The notes: generated from the sequence alone by a model not told the origin. A stretch of 64,000 nucleotides of DNA from Microglena sp. YARC (GCA_022414725.1 CM039464.1:32204465-32268464), one strand, 5' to 3'; shown: positions 1 to 14,833, counted from the first letter of the stretch. Numbers and translations are program-made.

Positions 1-344
1 GTTATCGCCATGCAATACATGTGAGATTTTGTGTGATTAAATCACTTTCACCGCCTGCGAAGCCTATATATATAATATATTGGTTGCCCCATGCTTCATG
101 GGAGTACTAGTTATCGCCATGCAATAGATGCGAGACAGGCTGATTATGTAGGTCATAGTAGTGGTGTGCACATGACGTGATTAGTGTAAAATATGTAGGG
201 ATTGGAGAATCATATGATGTTGACCAAAGGGGAGTATAATATTATTGCCGTAACCTAAACATATGCGTAAAATATGCAAGGCAGGCAAACTTTTATTTTC
301 AGCTACAAAACCAAACCACAAAACCAACTGTTGTTCCGTCATAG

Positions 345-465
345 GTTGGGGATGGAGTTCCCAATGGTTGATGTCTTCTTCAAAGACGTTTATGCATCAG
401 CCGAGGTCTTCACTGGGGGTCGCTCAGTGCCCACACTTCCAAATGCCGCACTCTCCTTGGTGGAG
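345..465 (+). CDS. PDR transporter, first visible exon
   Basis: Residues 1-40 as numbered from this exon. It carries the PDR N-terminal element with [13 protein letters not shown], which corresponds to the plant G-S-R-A-L-P-T-L-x-N motif just before NBD1. The acceptor is gtcatag and the donor is gag/gtaggt. The exon starts with one base of a split codon, so an upstream exon lies beyond the window. Nothing coding was recognised in 1-344. Confidence 0.8.
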
Positions 466-3400
466 GTAGGTTTGGTTTGGCTTGGCTTGGCTTGGTTTAC
501 TTTGGTTTGATTTGATTGCTTGGCATCATGCCCTAGGTTGAGTTTGACTTGACTTGGTTTAGTTTGGTTTGCTGGGCATGATACCTGTCGTAGTAAATGC
601 ATCCGGAGCTCCTTGCTTCTCAACAGTTATCCTAAGCAACATGGCTCAGTTCTAGGTTTTGCTTGACTTGATTTGGCTGAGCACTGATCATGTTCGCTCA
701 CTCCCCCGCAGTTCATGGTGAAACCAATCCTGAAACTTTTCAAGCAAAGTAAGGACAAGAAGACACTGGTCATGCTTGACCATCTCAGCGGTGTGATTAA
801 ACCGGTAAGCAACGGGCAGGACAAAATACGCCTGAAGGGGTGTGGTGTTGAGTGGACCCAATGGGCAGGAAGTAGACTGGAGCGCTATGGCCACTGTTGT
901 ATGGCTGTATATATAGTAGTTGTGTAGCAAAAGTTGCGACGCAAGCCTGCTTTCAGGATTGTGGCGAGGCACGGTGTAAGGCAGATTACAAAGCACGGAG
1001 CCCCAGGGGATTCGGGTTGCGGCTTGTCTCACTGGGGTCGCACCGAGATGCGTCGCTCAATAGAAGGGAGGAATTGAAATAAAATTGATAAGCACTGGGA
1101 AGGAAGTATCAGACTGTGCTACCTATAGCCGCGATTTAATACATTTTAAAGCAAGCAAACTGCCTACTAAGCAAAGCGTCGTGGTTCGTGTTCATGTGCC
1201 TGTGAAATTGCAGAATAGCGGAATAGCTACAAAACAATGAACAACTTTTGTGAAGGATCTTGGACGCGGTGATGCTGGTAAATCTAGTATTGTGCACTAT
1301 GAGCCAAATGGTCGGGTGCGGAGGTGCCCGGTATTGTTCAAACAGCTCCCGGAGAGACGGAGGCGTCACAGAGTGACGGAGAGACGGAGAGAGACTCGGG
1401 GGGGAACTTAGAGCTTCAGTATTATGTATTAAATCATAATATAATATAATATAATATACCGTTATATATTATATTTTATTTCTGACTCCTTTGCATGCTG
1501 CCAATCCTACAGGGACGCCTGACCCTCCTGCTGGGCCCGCCTGGAGCTGGAAAAAGTACACTTCTGCGCCTCCTTGCTGGTCAGATGAAGGACAAGGACG
1601 TCCAGGTTGGTGATAGGATGCTTATTTGACCTTGAGCCGCTGTTTCCTTTTTGGGCTACATGTAGCAGCTTCTGGGCAACCCCTTTCACGCACATATGGA
1701 CCAGTCCTGCAGCTAGCTAGTTTGTCAGAAAGCTGGCATGACAGGCATTTCAATGCAGCCGTTCAATCCTGCGCCTCCTTGCTGGCCAGATGAAGGACAA
1801 GGACGTCCAGGTTGGTCGTGCCTATTTGAAATTGATCTTTGTTACATGGCTCCAGCTGCTCGCCGTCTTTGGCAGTAACACAAGCATTCTGATCAAAATA
1901 TATTTGATCCAATCTACTTGCACTCACGAGTCAAAAGTAATGCCTCAATTTACTGCGGATGCTTACTTGACCTTGAATCACTGTTTCTTTTTGGGGCATC
2001 ACTTAGCCTATGCCTAAGCTTCGGGAAACTTTTATAGAATGTAGCTATTTACTTTGTTAAGCAAACATTTAAAAACACGTAAAACTGCGAACCTGCTACT
2101 TGCAACCATGCAAATGTAAACATTCCATCTGTCATTTTCAAAACGCAGGTGAGGGGTGAAGTTCGCTATAACGGCAAGATTTACAGTTTAAAGTAATCCA
2201 ACTTAGGAGCAAGTGCTTGGCTTAACCTAACAAACGTATGATAATGGTTCCATCTGTCCTTTTCAAACCGCAGGTGAAGGGTGAAGTGCGATACAACGGC
2301 AAGCTTGGCAAGGAGTTTGTGGTCGAGCGTGCAGCAGCCTACATTGAGCAGGTGGGTGTTGCCGCCAGGGATTTTCATTTCCGCTATATATAGCGATCGC
2401 TAATTTCGACCCCGTTTTAGCGAAATTATTGCTATAAAAACAGTTTTTTTGTTTTTGCCCTCAATGGCCCAGAAGCAGAAGCCTTTGGATTGCTTTGACT
2501 AGCTGTCGAGGCTCTAGAGACAACCCCAAGAGACTCAGACGTACCACCTCTAAAATGCTGATGTACGTAATTGAGCTCTTGCCAAGACCACCACCACCAC
2601 CACCACCACCACCACCACCCAACAATACCCACCACCACACCCACAACCACACCCACAACCACTCACCTCCACCACTGCCACCACCACCCACCCACCAATA
2701 CCCACCACCCACTGCCACCACCACCCACCCAACAATACCCACCACCCACTACCACCACCACCACCACCCAACAATACCCACCACCACACCACCACCACAC
2801 CCACAACCACCCACCTCCACCACCACCACCACCACCACCACCACCCACCCACCAATACCCACCACCCACTACCACCACCCACCCACTTTGAGCAGGATGA
2901 CTGCCACCTTGCAGAGATGACTGTGAGGGAGACGATGGCCTTCAGTGCTCGTTGCATGGGCCAAGGGGTTCACCAGGACCGTAAGTTCCATCTATGATAT
3001 ATGATGTCTTCGCGCCTTCTATTAGCCGTGTTGCAGGGCTGCATGGGGCAAGGGGTTCATCAGGACTGTACGTCCCATCTGTGTATCATTATGTCTTCAT
3101 GCATTCTATTAGCCGTGTTGCTGTGTTGCAGGGCTGCATGGGCCAAGGGGTTCATCAGGACCGTAATACCCTTCCTAAAATCAAACTTATTTATAATTTA
3201 AATTGGAATGAGATTTTGTGTGTTAAATGCTTTCTAACACAGTCTACTAACTAGATAAATAGCATTGGTTTTTAGTATCAAGTGATTCTAAGTTCTTACA
3301 CTGCCCTATCTGTGTCTACACTCTACACTGCCCTGAGGGCGACAGCTAAGCATCAAGCCTGAATACAGGCTTCAGTAGCCCAAGTGGCTGCACAACCTGA

Positions 3401-5769
3401 CCAACATATATATGACATAAAAAATACTGTTGGTATGTAATCACCAACATATATCTGTAACTGTTGGTATGTACTGTTGGTATGTAATGACCAACATATA
3501 TAAAAAATACTGTTGGTATGTAATGACCAACATCTATCTGACATAAAAAATACTGTTGGTATGTAATCACCAACATACATCTGACATAAAAAATACTGTT
3601 GGTATGTAATCGACTCTTTGTTGGAACGGTGCGATGTGAGGTTCTTGTCTGTTAACTCTTGGAGCAGTGCCACACATGATTTCTCAACAGTCACACTTCC
3701 TGGCACACATAAATATGAAATAAAAAGCACTGCCGACTCCTGCCGATTTCTACAAAATAATGAAGGAGAAGGAGAAGGAGCTGGGTGTCACACCCACCAC
3801 CACACCCATCCACACCCACACCCATCCACACCCAGACCCAGACCCACCCACATCCATCCACACCCATCCACACACAGACCAACCCATCCACACACCACCC
3901 ACTCACCACCCACTCTGCAGATTTCTACAAAATAATGAAGGAGAAGGAGAAGGAGCTGGGTGTCACTCCTGACCCCATGCTGGACGAAATGCTGAACCAG
4001 GTCCAGTACGGAGTGGAGGGTGATCACATCATGGTGATGATCATGTGAGTGGTGATCATACGCTCTAGTCTATTAGTCTGATGCCCTCCTCCTCTCACAC
4101 GCCCTGTGCACCAGGATACAGTCTGATGCCTTCCTCCTAGTTATCACGCACTTTAGACTATTAGTCTGGTGTCTTCCTCCTCCCTTTTGCCCTGTGCATC
4201 AGGATACACACTGCCCCCTAGCACAGCTAACAAAGATTCCACCACTTTTATTCAACAGATCCCAAATCCTGGGTCTCGATACGTGCATTGACACCGTGAT
4301 CGGCAACGCACTCTTGAAGGGAATCAGTGGAGGTCAGAAGAAGCGAGTCACCAGTGGTGAGTGGGTTCTCAGGCTTTTTGTTCTGGGGCCAGTTGTTTGT
4401 TCTTGGGTTGTGGATTTGCTATTGGGCTGTGGGTTTTTTCTTCGTCCATCGCTTTTTTCTCGGGCCGTGGATTTGTTATCGGGCTGTGGGTTTGTTCTTG
4501 GGCTGTCATTGGCAACGCACTCTTGAAGGGAATCAGCGGAGGGATTTCCTAACTTGTCCTTTCTAAACTGCCACCATCTTCATCTGAAGTTGTTTCTGAC
4601 ACTCTGCCTGCTCACTATCATATATAGCAATGCAGGTGAAGGTTTGGATTTGGGTTTTCGGAACATTCGTAGTTCTTACTTTGCATTTGATCATTTGGCC
4701 CAGGATTTTGCTCGATAATATGCTTGACATTTGGGCTTGAGATTTAAGAATTCTGACAATGCCGAGAGTTGTCGGAAATATGGCCTGAAAAATCGGAGAA
4801 TGGAAAAAGTGGAGAATGGAAAAAGTGAGAATGGAAAAAATATGAACCACGAGACCGAAACCCACATCATCCCCTGAATCGCTATAACCTCTTCCTTGCA
4901 CATTTTGACAGGTGAGATGGCAGTGGGTCGCTGCCCTATCCTCATGATGGATGCGATCTCCACAGGTCTGGATAGTGCATCCACCTTCCTGATCACACAG
5001 GCCCTGAGCAACCTATGCCACTACATGAAGGTTAGTGTGGGTTTTCAAAGGTTTTCAAAACACTTGGTAGTTTGAACCTTGAATTTGAGAATTTGGCCTG
5101 ATAATTCTTATAGGTTGGTCTGCATAAGTCTGGAAAGTGCATCCATTTTCAAAACACTTGGCAGTTTGTACCTTGAATTTGAGAAGTTGGCCTGATAACA
5201 TCCATTTTCCTGTTAACAAAGGCCCTGAGCAACCTATGCCATTACATGAAGGTTGGTGTGGGGTTTCAAAGGTTTTCAAAACACTTGGTAGTTTGAACCT
5301 TCAATTTGAGAAGTTGGCCTGATAACATCCATTTTCATGATAACAAAGGCCCTGAGCAACCTATGCCATTACATGAAGAAGGTTAGTGTGGGGTTACAAA
5401 GGTTTTCAAAACACTTTTTAGTTTGTACCTTGAATTTGAGAATTTGCCTGATAATTCTGATAGGTTGGCCTGGATTAATCTGGACAGTGCATCCATTTTC
5501 CTGATAACAAAGGCCCTGAGCAGTGCAGTGGAGCAAGCAGAATGGATGGAGCAGATATGCTTCCAAGGTGCTCGTATCAATGAGGCCTGGTTGCGTTATC
5601 TGCAGATGTATGGTTCCGCTTCACCAGCAGACAACAGCCTTACATATAATGCCCTACTCGTCCTTGGGTTGATGCCGAAATATGGGAGCATCATCTTAAG
5701 TTTCTTTAGCCTATTTGACCTACCCCTTGACTGTAACATACATAAATACATGCATAAATAAATACAGGC

Positions 5770-5802
<33 letters not shown>

Positions 5803-8800
5803 GGCAGGCAGACAGGCAGACAGACAGACAGGCAGACAGGCAGACAGACAGACATGCATGCTGATCCCGTTGCTCTTCAAGACTAACTTGATATGCGAAA
5901 TGAAATGAAATGACTTGCAGTCAACCATCATGATCGCTTTGAATACTAACTTTATTGAGTACTGACTTGAATGAATACTAACTTTATGTGAAATGAAATG
6001 AACGACTTGCAGTCAACCATCAAGATCGCTTTGAATACTAACTTTGATGGGTACTAACTTGAATGAATACTAACTTTATGTGTAAAATGAAATGAATGAC
6101 TTGCAGTCAACCATCATGATCGCTTTGAATACTAACTTTAATGGGTACTAACTTGAATGAATACTAACTTGAATGAATACTAACTTTATGTGTAAAATGA
6201 AATGAATGACTTGCAGTCAACCATCATGATCGCTCTGCTCCAGCCCTCACCTGAGACGTACGAGATATTTGATGACATCATGGTCATGGGTGAAGGAAAG
6301 GTCAGTTTTTGTTTTGGGGTGGGGTGGGGTGGGGTGGGGCATGGTGGTGTGGTGGTGGTGAGCGTGTATGGTTGTGTGTAGGGGGGTGTAGGTGTTTGTG
6401 TGGAGGTAACATACAACTATCTATGATGACATCATGGTCATGGGTGATGGCAATGTCAGTTTTTTTTGGGGGTGGGGTGGTGGGGTGTGATGCGTACTTC
6501 ATGTAGGCACTGACTGTCACCTATCTGTGCTCCACATCTTGTACCGCAAGTAGATGATGATGTGTACTTCATGTAGTCACTGTCTGTCACCTCCCTTTGC
6601 TCCACATCTTGTACAGCAAGTAGATGACGATGCGTACTTCATGTAGTCACTGACTGTCACCCCCCTTTGCTCCACATCTTGTACCGCAAGTAGATGATGA
6701 TGCGTACTTCATGTAGTCACTGACTGTCACCCCCCTTTGCTCCACATCTCGTACCGCAAGTAGATGACGATGCGTACTTCATGTAGTTACTGACTGTCAC
6801 CCCCCTTTGCTCCACATCTTGTACCGCAAGTAGATGACGATGCGTACTTCATGTAGTCACTGACTGTCACCCCCCTTTGCTCCACATCTTGTACCGCAAG
6901 TAGATGACGATGCATGCTTCATGTAGTCGCTGACTGTCACCCCCCTTTGCTCCACATCTTGTACCGCAAAGTAGATGACGTTCCGTATTTCATGTAGTCA
7001 CTGACTGTCACCCCCCTTTGCTCCACATCTTGTACCGCAAAGTAGATGACGTTCCGTTTTTCATGTAGTCACTGACTGTCACCTTGCTTTGCTCCAGATC
7101 TTGTACCACGGTCCCAAGGAGGAGGTGGAACCATTCATCGAATCCCTCGGACTGGTGCGCCCTCCTCGCAAGGCGGTAGCAGACTTCCTGCAGGAGATCA
7201 CCTCCAAAACTGACCAGAAGGTGAGCATGCGATATTTTGGGGGTTCAAAGGGAGGGAGGGTGTGTGTGTGGGGGGGGGGGAGGGGGGGAGAGCTTAGCGC
7301 TAGCTGAACAGTCAGAAGTGACCTGGCTGTTCCCGAATGAAAGTTACATTTACATGACGAGAGCAAGGGCAAAAAATTCCTATCATGGGAGGTCAAACCC
7401 ACCAAATCCACCTATTTTCACCTACCACACCCCATACCTTTTCTTTCCACCTTCTTGCAGCTCTACTGCAAGGATACAAGCAAGGGCAACAAGGTCCTAT
7501 CATGGGAGGTCCAACCCACCACACACACCTATTTCAGCTACCACACCCACGCCCCATTCTTTTTCTTTCACCCTCTTGCAGCTGTACTACAAGGATGCAA
7601 GCAAAGGCAATAAGTTCATCTCTTGCAATGACATCTCCGATGCCTTCTACGCAAGCAAGGAGGGTAAAGCCCGATTGGCTGAACTGGCGGCAGGAACAAC
7701 GGCGACTGAGGTTGACAACACCAGGCTGCGGCAGGACAAGTACGTGGGGGGAGGGAGGGAAGGGGTGTGGGGGGGGTATAAGCGTGCTTGGCTGAACTGG
7801 CGGCAGGAACAACGGCGACTGGGGTTGACAATACCAGGCTGCAGCAGGATAAGTACGTGGGGAGAGGGAGGGAAGGGGTGTGTGGGGGGTATAAGCTTGC
7901 TTGGCTGAACTGGCGGCAGGAACAACGGCGACTGGGGTTGACAATACCAGGCTGCAGCAGGATAAGTACGTGGGGAGAGGGAGGGAAGGTGTGTGTGTGT
8001 GGGTATAAGCCCGCTTGGCTGGATTGGCGGCAGGAACAACGGCGACTGGGGTTGACAATACCAGGCTGCAGCAGGACAAGTACGTGGGGGGAGGGAGGGA
8101 AGGGGTGTGTGGGGGTATAAGCTCGCTTGGCTGAACTGGCGGCAGGAACAACGGCGACTGGGGTTGACAATACCAGGCTGCAGCAGGATAAGTACGTGGG
8201 GGGAGGGAGGAAAGGGGTGTGTGGGGGGGTATAAGCTCGCTTGGCTGAACTGGCGGCAGGAACAATGGCGACTGAGGTTGATAACACCAGGCTGCAGCAG
8301 GATAAGTACGTGGGGAGAGGGAGGGAAGGTGTGTGTGGGGGGTATAAGCTCGCTTGGCTGAACTGGCGGCAGGAACAACGGCGACTGGGGTTGACAATAC
8401 CAGGCTGCAGCAGGATAAGTACGTGGGGAGAGGAAGGGAAGGTGTGTGAGTGGGGGTATGAGCCCGCTTGGCTGGATTGGCGGCAGGAACAACGGCAACT
8501 GAGGTTGACAACCACCAGGCTGCGGCAGGACAAGTACGTGGGGGGAGGGAGGGGGGAGGGAGGGGGGGGGGGGGTGAAGGGGGGGATATAAGCCCGCTTG
8601 GCTGAAATAGAGGCAGGAACACCAGCCACTGAGCCCTAACCCTAAGTTGAAAACTTATGTCATTTTAATGTGCTGTGTACGTTCGCTTTGAAAAATGAAA
8701 TTCAAAAAAATGAAATACAAAAACACTGATGCCATTTCAATGTGCTGTGCAGATTCACTTTGAAGTGGAGGGAAAAAAGAAAGAAAAAAAATCCCATTTC

Positions 8801-10929
8801 AATTTGCTTTGCAGATTCGATTTGAAAAAGAAAAAAAACTGATGCTCTTCCAATTTGCTGTGTAGGTTCGCTTTGAAATGAAAAACGAAATCAAAAAATG
8901 AAATACAAAAACACTAATGCCATTTCAATGTGCTGTGCAGGTTCGCTTTGGGCAGGATGCAGATGCTTAGTGTGGTCGGGAAGCGTGAGTTATTGCTCAC
9001 TCAAAGGGCCCTTCCATTCCTCATCGTCCGTGCGATTCAGGTATGGTACATTGCTACATTGGTGGTTGGCCCCAGTGAGAGCAAACGGGCTAGCCCCCTT
9101 AACCTCACGCCTCGTAACAAGGCGTACTATTAATTTATTTGTTGGCACATGGGCACATTGGAACACTAATTCTTGATGTAGCTGGGCATTTGAAATATAG
9201 GTGTCGGTGTTCCTGCACCCTAAGCACCCCACAACCCCCTAAACTGAAGTGGGGGCTACCTTCCCCCCGCCCTCAACAACACGCCTCGTAACAAGGCGTA
9301 CTATTTATTTATTTACTAAATTGATCTCCTGTGTGCAGACAAGGATCGTGGCCATGTCTGTGGGAACTATGTGGGTCAATGATCCCAAGGACAGCATCAA
9401 CAATGTCCTTTTTGTATACCATCCTGACTATAAAACCCTAAACACTTAATCTCCATTGTGCACAGACAATTATTGGAACTATGTGGGTCAATGATCCAAA
9501 GACAGTACCAACAATGTGTTTTTGTATACCTACCCAGACCCACCCTTACCAGAGAACCCCAACACATCGTTTCCTTTGTTGCAGACAATTATCGTGGCCT
9601 TGGCTGTGGGAACAATGTGGGTCAATGAGTCCAAGGACAGCATCAACAACGCCAACATGTACATGAGTGCTTGTTTCTTCAGCACGTACTTCATGTGAGT
9701 ATTGTACATGATATCGTGTTTCTTCAGCATATACTTCGTGCAAATAATGTACATGATTTTGTGTTTCTTCAGCACATACTTCGTGCAAGTAATGTACATG
9801 ATTTCGTGTTTCTTCAGCACATGCTTCATGTACGTACGAGCCAATCAGAAAGGTGATACGATAGAAATGCTTCACGCTCCAAGGGGTTTGGGAGGCAGCA
9901 CGTCACACTGGGCTTGCACTGAGTCACTAAATCTACAAGGCGGTGAACACAAAAAAACAGTGCACGATGCTGGCCTGGACCCCCCAGTGCACGATGCTGG
10001 TCTGGACCCCCCAGTGCACGATGCTGGTCTGGACCCCCCAGTGCACGATGCTGGTCTGGACCCCCCAGTGCACGATGCTGGTCTGGACCTGACCCCTCTG
10101 TTTTGATTGATTTGTAACTATCAATGATTGGTGGTTGGCCCCAGCGCAAACAAATGGGCTGGTCCCCTCAACCTCGCACCTTTTCATAAGGCGTCAAATG
10201 TATGTATTTTGATGGACCTCGCTCCTGTGGCATTCCTTACCTGTTTGTGAAATTGTTTAATGCAATGTACATTTAATTGATTATAGTGTATTTAATTTAA
10301 TCTGGCATTTATGTATTTCAACGGAACTCGCTTCTGTAACTTGATTTGATTTACTGTATCTTGATTTCTGTAACTTGATTTATTTAACTTGATTTCTGTA
10401 ATTTGATTTACTGTAACTTGATTTACTGTAACTTGATTTACTGTAACTTGATTTACTGTAACTTGATTTGGTTTCTGTAACTTGATTTGGTTTCTGTAAC
10501 TTGATTTGGTATCTGTAACTTGATGTGGTTTCTGTAACTTGATGTGGTTTCTGTAACTTGATGTGGTTTTTGGAAGGATTTAATTTAATTTAAATTCAAT
10601 TATTATATTGTAAATCTAATCTGGCATTCATTTATTAAAACTGACCTAACTCCTGTGACGTGATGTGACTCACAGGCTGATTGGGGGATTTGCTGAGGTG
10701 CCCACCTTTGTGACCCGCTTGCCTGTGTTCTACAAGCAGAGGAACTACAAATTCTTGTAAGCATTTGTACATTAATATTATTTATTTATGTACTTATTTA
10801 AATGTCTATTTTTTATTTTTTTTATACACAAGTGGATCGCTTGCCTGAGTTCGACAAGCAGAGGAACTACGAATTCTTGTTAGCATATGTACATTAATAC
10901 TATTCATTTATTTCTGTATTTATATATAT

Positions 10930-10968
<39 letters not shown>

Positions 10969-13900
10969 TACACAAGCGGCCCGAGTTCGACAAGGAGAGG
11001 AACTACAAATTCCTGTAAGCACGTGCACATTAATACTATTTATTTATTTATTTATTAAAATGATTATTTATTTATTTATTTATACACAAGTGGCCCGCTT
11101 GTCTGTGTTCTACAAACAGCGGAACTATAGATTCTTGTAAGCTCATGTACATTAATGCTATTTATTTATTTATGTATTTATTTATTTATTTATACACAAG
11201 TGACCCGCTTGCCTGTGTTCTACAAACAGAGGAACTACAAATTCTTGTAAGCATGTGTACATTAATTCTATTTATTTATTTATGTATTTAAATGTTTATT
11301 TACTTATCTATTTATTTATTTATTTGTTTATTTATACAGAAGTGACCCGCTCGCCTGAGTTCTACAAGCAGATGAACTACAAATTCTTGTTAGCATCTTG
11401 CCTGTGTTCTAAATTAAATACTAGATTTTTTGCGCTTTTTGTTTAAGTGCGCTAAAGCGCTGGCTCATTTGGCCATTTGAAGTACCCTGGTTTACTCTCC
11501 CTCGCAGCCCTGCCTGGGTGTTTGTCGTGGCTGGAGCTGCCAACCGCATCCCTGACAACATCCTCATGGTCACCCTGTGGACGCTCATAGTCTATTGGTC
11601 GGTGGGCTTCACTGCCCAAGCTGGACAGTAAGTCGCAAACATATATTGTCTTTTCGGCTACGAGCAGCAGCATCTAGGCCTTCATTGGGTGTGGTATTAA
11701 GGAATCCTAAACCCTAAACCTGACCATCATGATCACCATGTGGACGCTCATCGTCTATTGGTCGGTGGGCTTCATTGCTCAACGAGGTACTTCCATTGAC
11801 CAAATTGGCCAGCGCTTAAGCGCACTTGAAAAAAATAAAACTGCGCTTTGTGGTGCAAAAAGCGCAAAATTTGCTTGCTGCACTCACAGGGGGTTGCAAA
11901 AAACTGCGCGAAACGCGCAGTGGGGCTCAAAAAGGCAGCGCGTCACTGCGCAAAAGCGCGGGCTTGGAAGTACCCTGCTGCGCAACCTGGACAGATAGTG
12001 GCACTTGCAAGAAGCTGACTAAATTTGACAATTACTATGCCTTGCATCGGAGCATGGTATTGAAGAACCCTAAACCTAAACCCTAAACATGTCTATGGAC
12101 TTTTTGTATACTTACTTTTTATGCTTTTTTCTCTTAGTAGTAGTATGAATGGACACTGCTGACTCCATACGTGCCCACTGCTTGATGGAGTCTAGGGGGA
12201 CTTATGAACATTATTATGACTGAACAAGTCCCTTTAGCCTATTTGGCTTACCCCTGGACTGATACAGACAGACAGACAGACAGACAGACAAGGGGGACTT
12301 ATGAACATGATTATGACTGGTCATACGATTTTGACACTTGGGCTTGTCAGGAAGAGGATAAGGCAAATATTGGGAGCCAACTCTGGATTGTTACATGGAC
12401 TTCCAGCCAACTCTTGATTGTTACATGGACTTCCAGCCAACTCTTGACTGCTCACCGTCTGCCACTTACATCTGTCATGCTCTTCCTGTAGGTTCTTCAT
12501 CTTCTGGTTTGTTCTGGTGTGCATGTACACCTTCTCCACCACCGTGTTCCGCACCATCGCAGCGATCGCCCGTAATGATATCATTGCCCAAGCCTTTGGT
12601 GCTGCTTTGCTGGTGGTCTGCATCAACACATGTGGCTTCACCCTCGACAGAGGTGGGTAACCAATAGCACCCAGCCACCCTATGCACCAGAATAGCAGTG
12701 CTGTATAATCAAACTGGCATATCCTTTGCTAGTGATTGCATCAACACATGTGGCTCCACCCTTGACAGAAGTGGGTACCTACCACCCAACCCACCCAACC
12801 CACCCAACCCACCCAACCCACCCACCATAAAGCATCCACCCAATGCAAACAATAGCAGTGCTGTAGAACCAAACTGGCAGATCCTTTGCTAGTGCTTTGC
12901 TGTTGATCTGCATCAACACCTGTGGCTCCACCCTCGACAGAGGTGGGTGCCTTCCCCCCCTCCCCCCCACGCCTCACCCCACCCCACCCCACCCACTTAC
13001 CCTATACACCAGAATAGCAGTGCTCTAGCATTAAACTGGTATATCATTTGCTGCTGCTTTGCTGTTGATTTGCATCAACACCTGTGGCTTCACCCTAGAC
13101 AGAGGTGGGTGCCTACCCCCCCACCCCACTCCAACTACCCACCCTATAGCACCCACCCTATGCGCCAGAATAGCAGTTTTCTAGCATCAAACTGTTATAT
13201 CCTTTGCTGCTGCTTTGATAGTGATCTGCATCAAACGGTTATATCCTTTGCTGCTGCTTTGATAGTGATCTGCATCAAACTGTTATATCCTTTGCTGCTG
13301 CTTTGATAGTGATCTGCATCAAACTGTTATATCCTTTGCTGCTGCTTTGATAGTGATCTGCATCAAACTGTTATATCCTTTGCTGCTGCTTTGATAGTGA
13401 TTTGCATCAACAAATGTGGCTTCACCCTCGACAGATGTGGGTAACCAAAATCACCCACCCGCCCCGTATCACCCACCCTGTGCACCAGAATAGCAGTGCT
13501 GTAGAACCAAACTGGCATATCCTTTGGTAGTGATCAACATCAACACATGTGGCTCCACCCTTGACAGAGGTGGGTACCTACCCCCCCACCCCCCAACCCT
13601 CTGCACCAGAATAGAGGAGCTCTAGCATCAAACTGGTAAATCCTTAACTGCATTTTTGCTAGAGCTTTGCATCAGCACATGCGGCGTCACTCTTGAGAAA
13701 TGTGTGTAGATAGATAAATGAATAGTACGCCTTATTACGAGGCGTGAGGTTGGGGGGGCCAGCCAGCCCTGCTAGCAAGACACCAAGCACCCTCTAAACC
13801 GCTGTCTCCTTGTGCCTTACCTGTCCTACACCCCAAAAATACTCCTCCCCACCCCATCCTGTGCCCCCTTAGCATCCCTCGCCCCTCCTTAGCTGGCCTG

Positions 13901-14802
13901 CACCCAAAACGAAGTTCTCCCACGAACGAGAGGTGCCCCAAATGTATAGTCTAGACAGAGCTAATATACTCCTCCCCCTCCCCACCATACACACACACTC
14001 ATACAAACACACAATCCACCCGCACTCACACACACACATACACACACTGGCATTTGTTTTATGCTGTGTGCAGCCTCCATCCTTCACACACACATACACA
14101 TACATTAAAACTCATACAAACATCCCCCCCCCCCCCACCACACACACACACACACGCACACACCCACCCACACACACACACACACGCACATGCACACACA
14201 CAAACACAAACACAAACAACAACACACTGGCGCTTGTTTTATGCTTTGTGCAGCCTCCATCCCTCCTTGGTGGATCTGGGTGTACTGGATGAACCCCTTG
14301 GCGTACGCCATCCGTGCTCTGTTAGTCAACGAGATGAACACCGATGATTGGAACACTTCAGTCATGTATGGAGGACAGTCAACCTCCGTCGGTCTTATTG
14401 CACTGGACTTGCGCTCCTACCAAACAGATACCTGGTAAGGTTTTTGATTGGATTTGGTAGGATTTGGTAGGATTTGGGACAGATACCTGGCAAGGATATG
14501 GATTGGATTTGGATTAGATTTGGTAGGATTTGGTACAGATCCCTGGCAAGGATTTGGATTAGATTTGGTAGGATTGGTACAGATACCCAACCCCCCCAAC
14601 CCAACACCCAAATCCAATTCCTTCAACCTTTGCAGGTGGGTGTGGGTCGCTGTTGGGGTCCTCCTCGGCGCTTCTTTCGTCCTCCTCCTGGTTCAGGCCT
14701 ATTGCCTGGCCTATCTCGATGGTAGGTGTGATGGGGAGCAGGCTTTTATTGAAGATACTACTTGCAGCCTAAGTGACTTAGTGTATATCGGTGTGTTTGT
14801 CT

Positions 14803-14833
<31 letters not shown>

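Noticed and set aside
1..344. N-terminal exon of the transporter
   Set aside because: No sequence matching the PDR N-terminus and no convincing donor in phase was found.
2495..2957. His/Pro or Gly/Trp/Val-rich open frames over the CCA tract
   Set aside because: They come from the trinucleotide repeat read in different frames.
5423..5761. 112-codon open frame in the transporter intron
   Set aside because: It begins in copies of exon 8 ([10 protein letters not shown]) and runs into dispersed element sequence; no splice or family support.
7534..8629. Long minus-strand Pro-rich open frames (up to 362 codons)
   Set aside because: They are the reverse shadow of the exon 11 donor array; the repeating peptide simply mirrors the ~113-bp unit.
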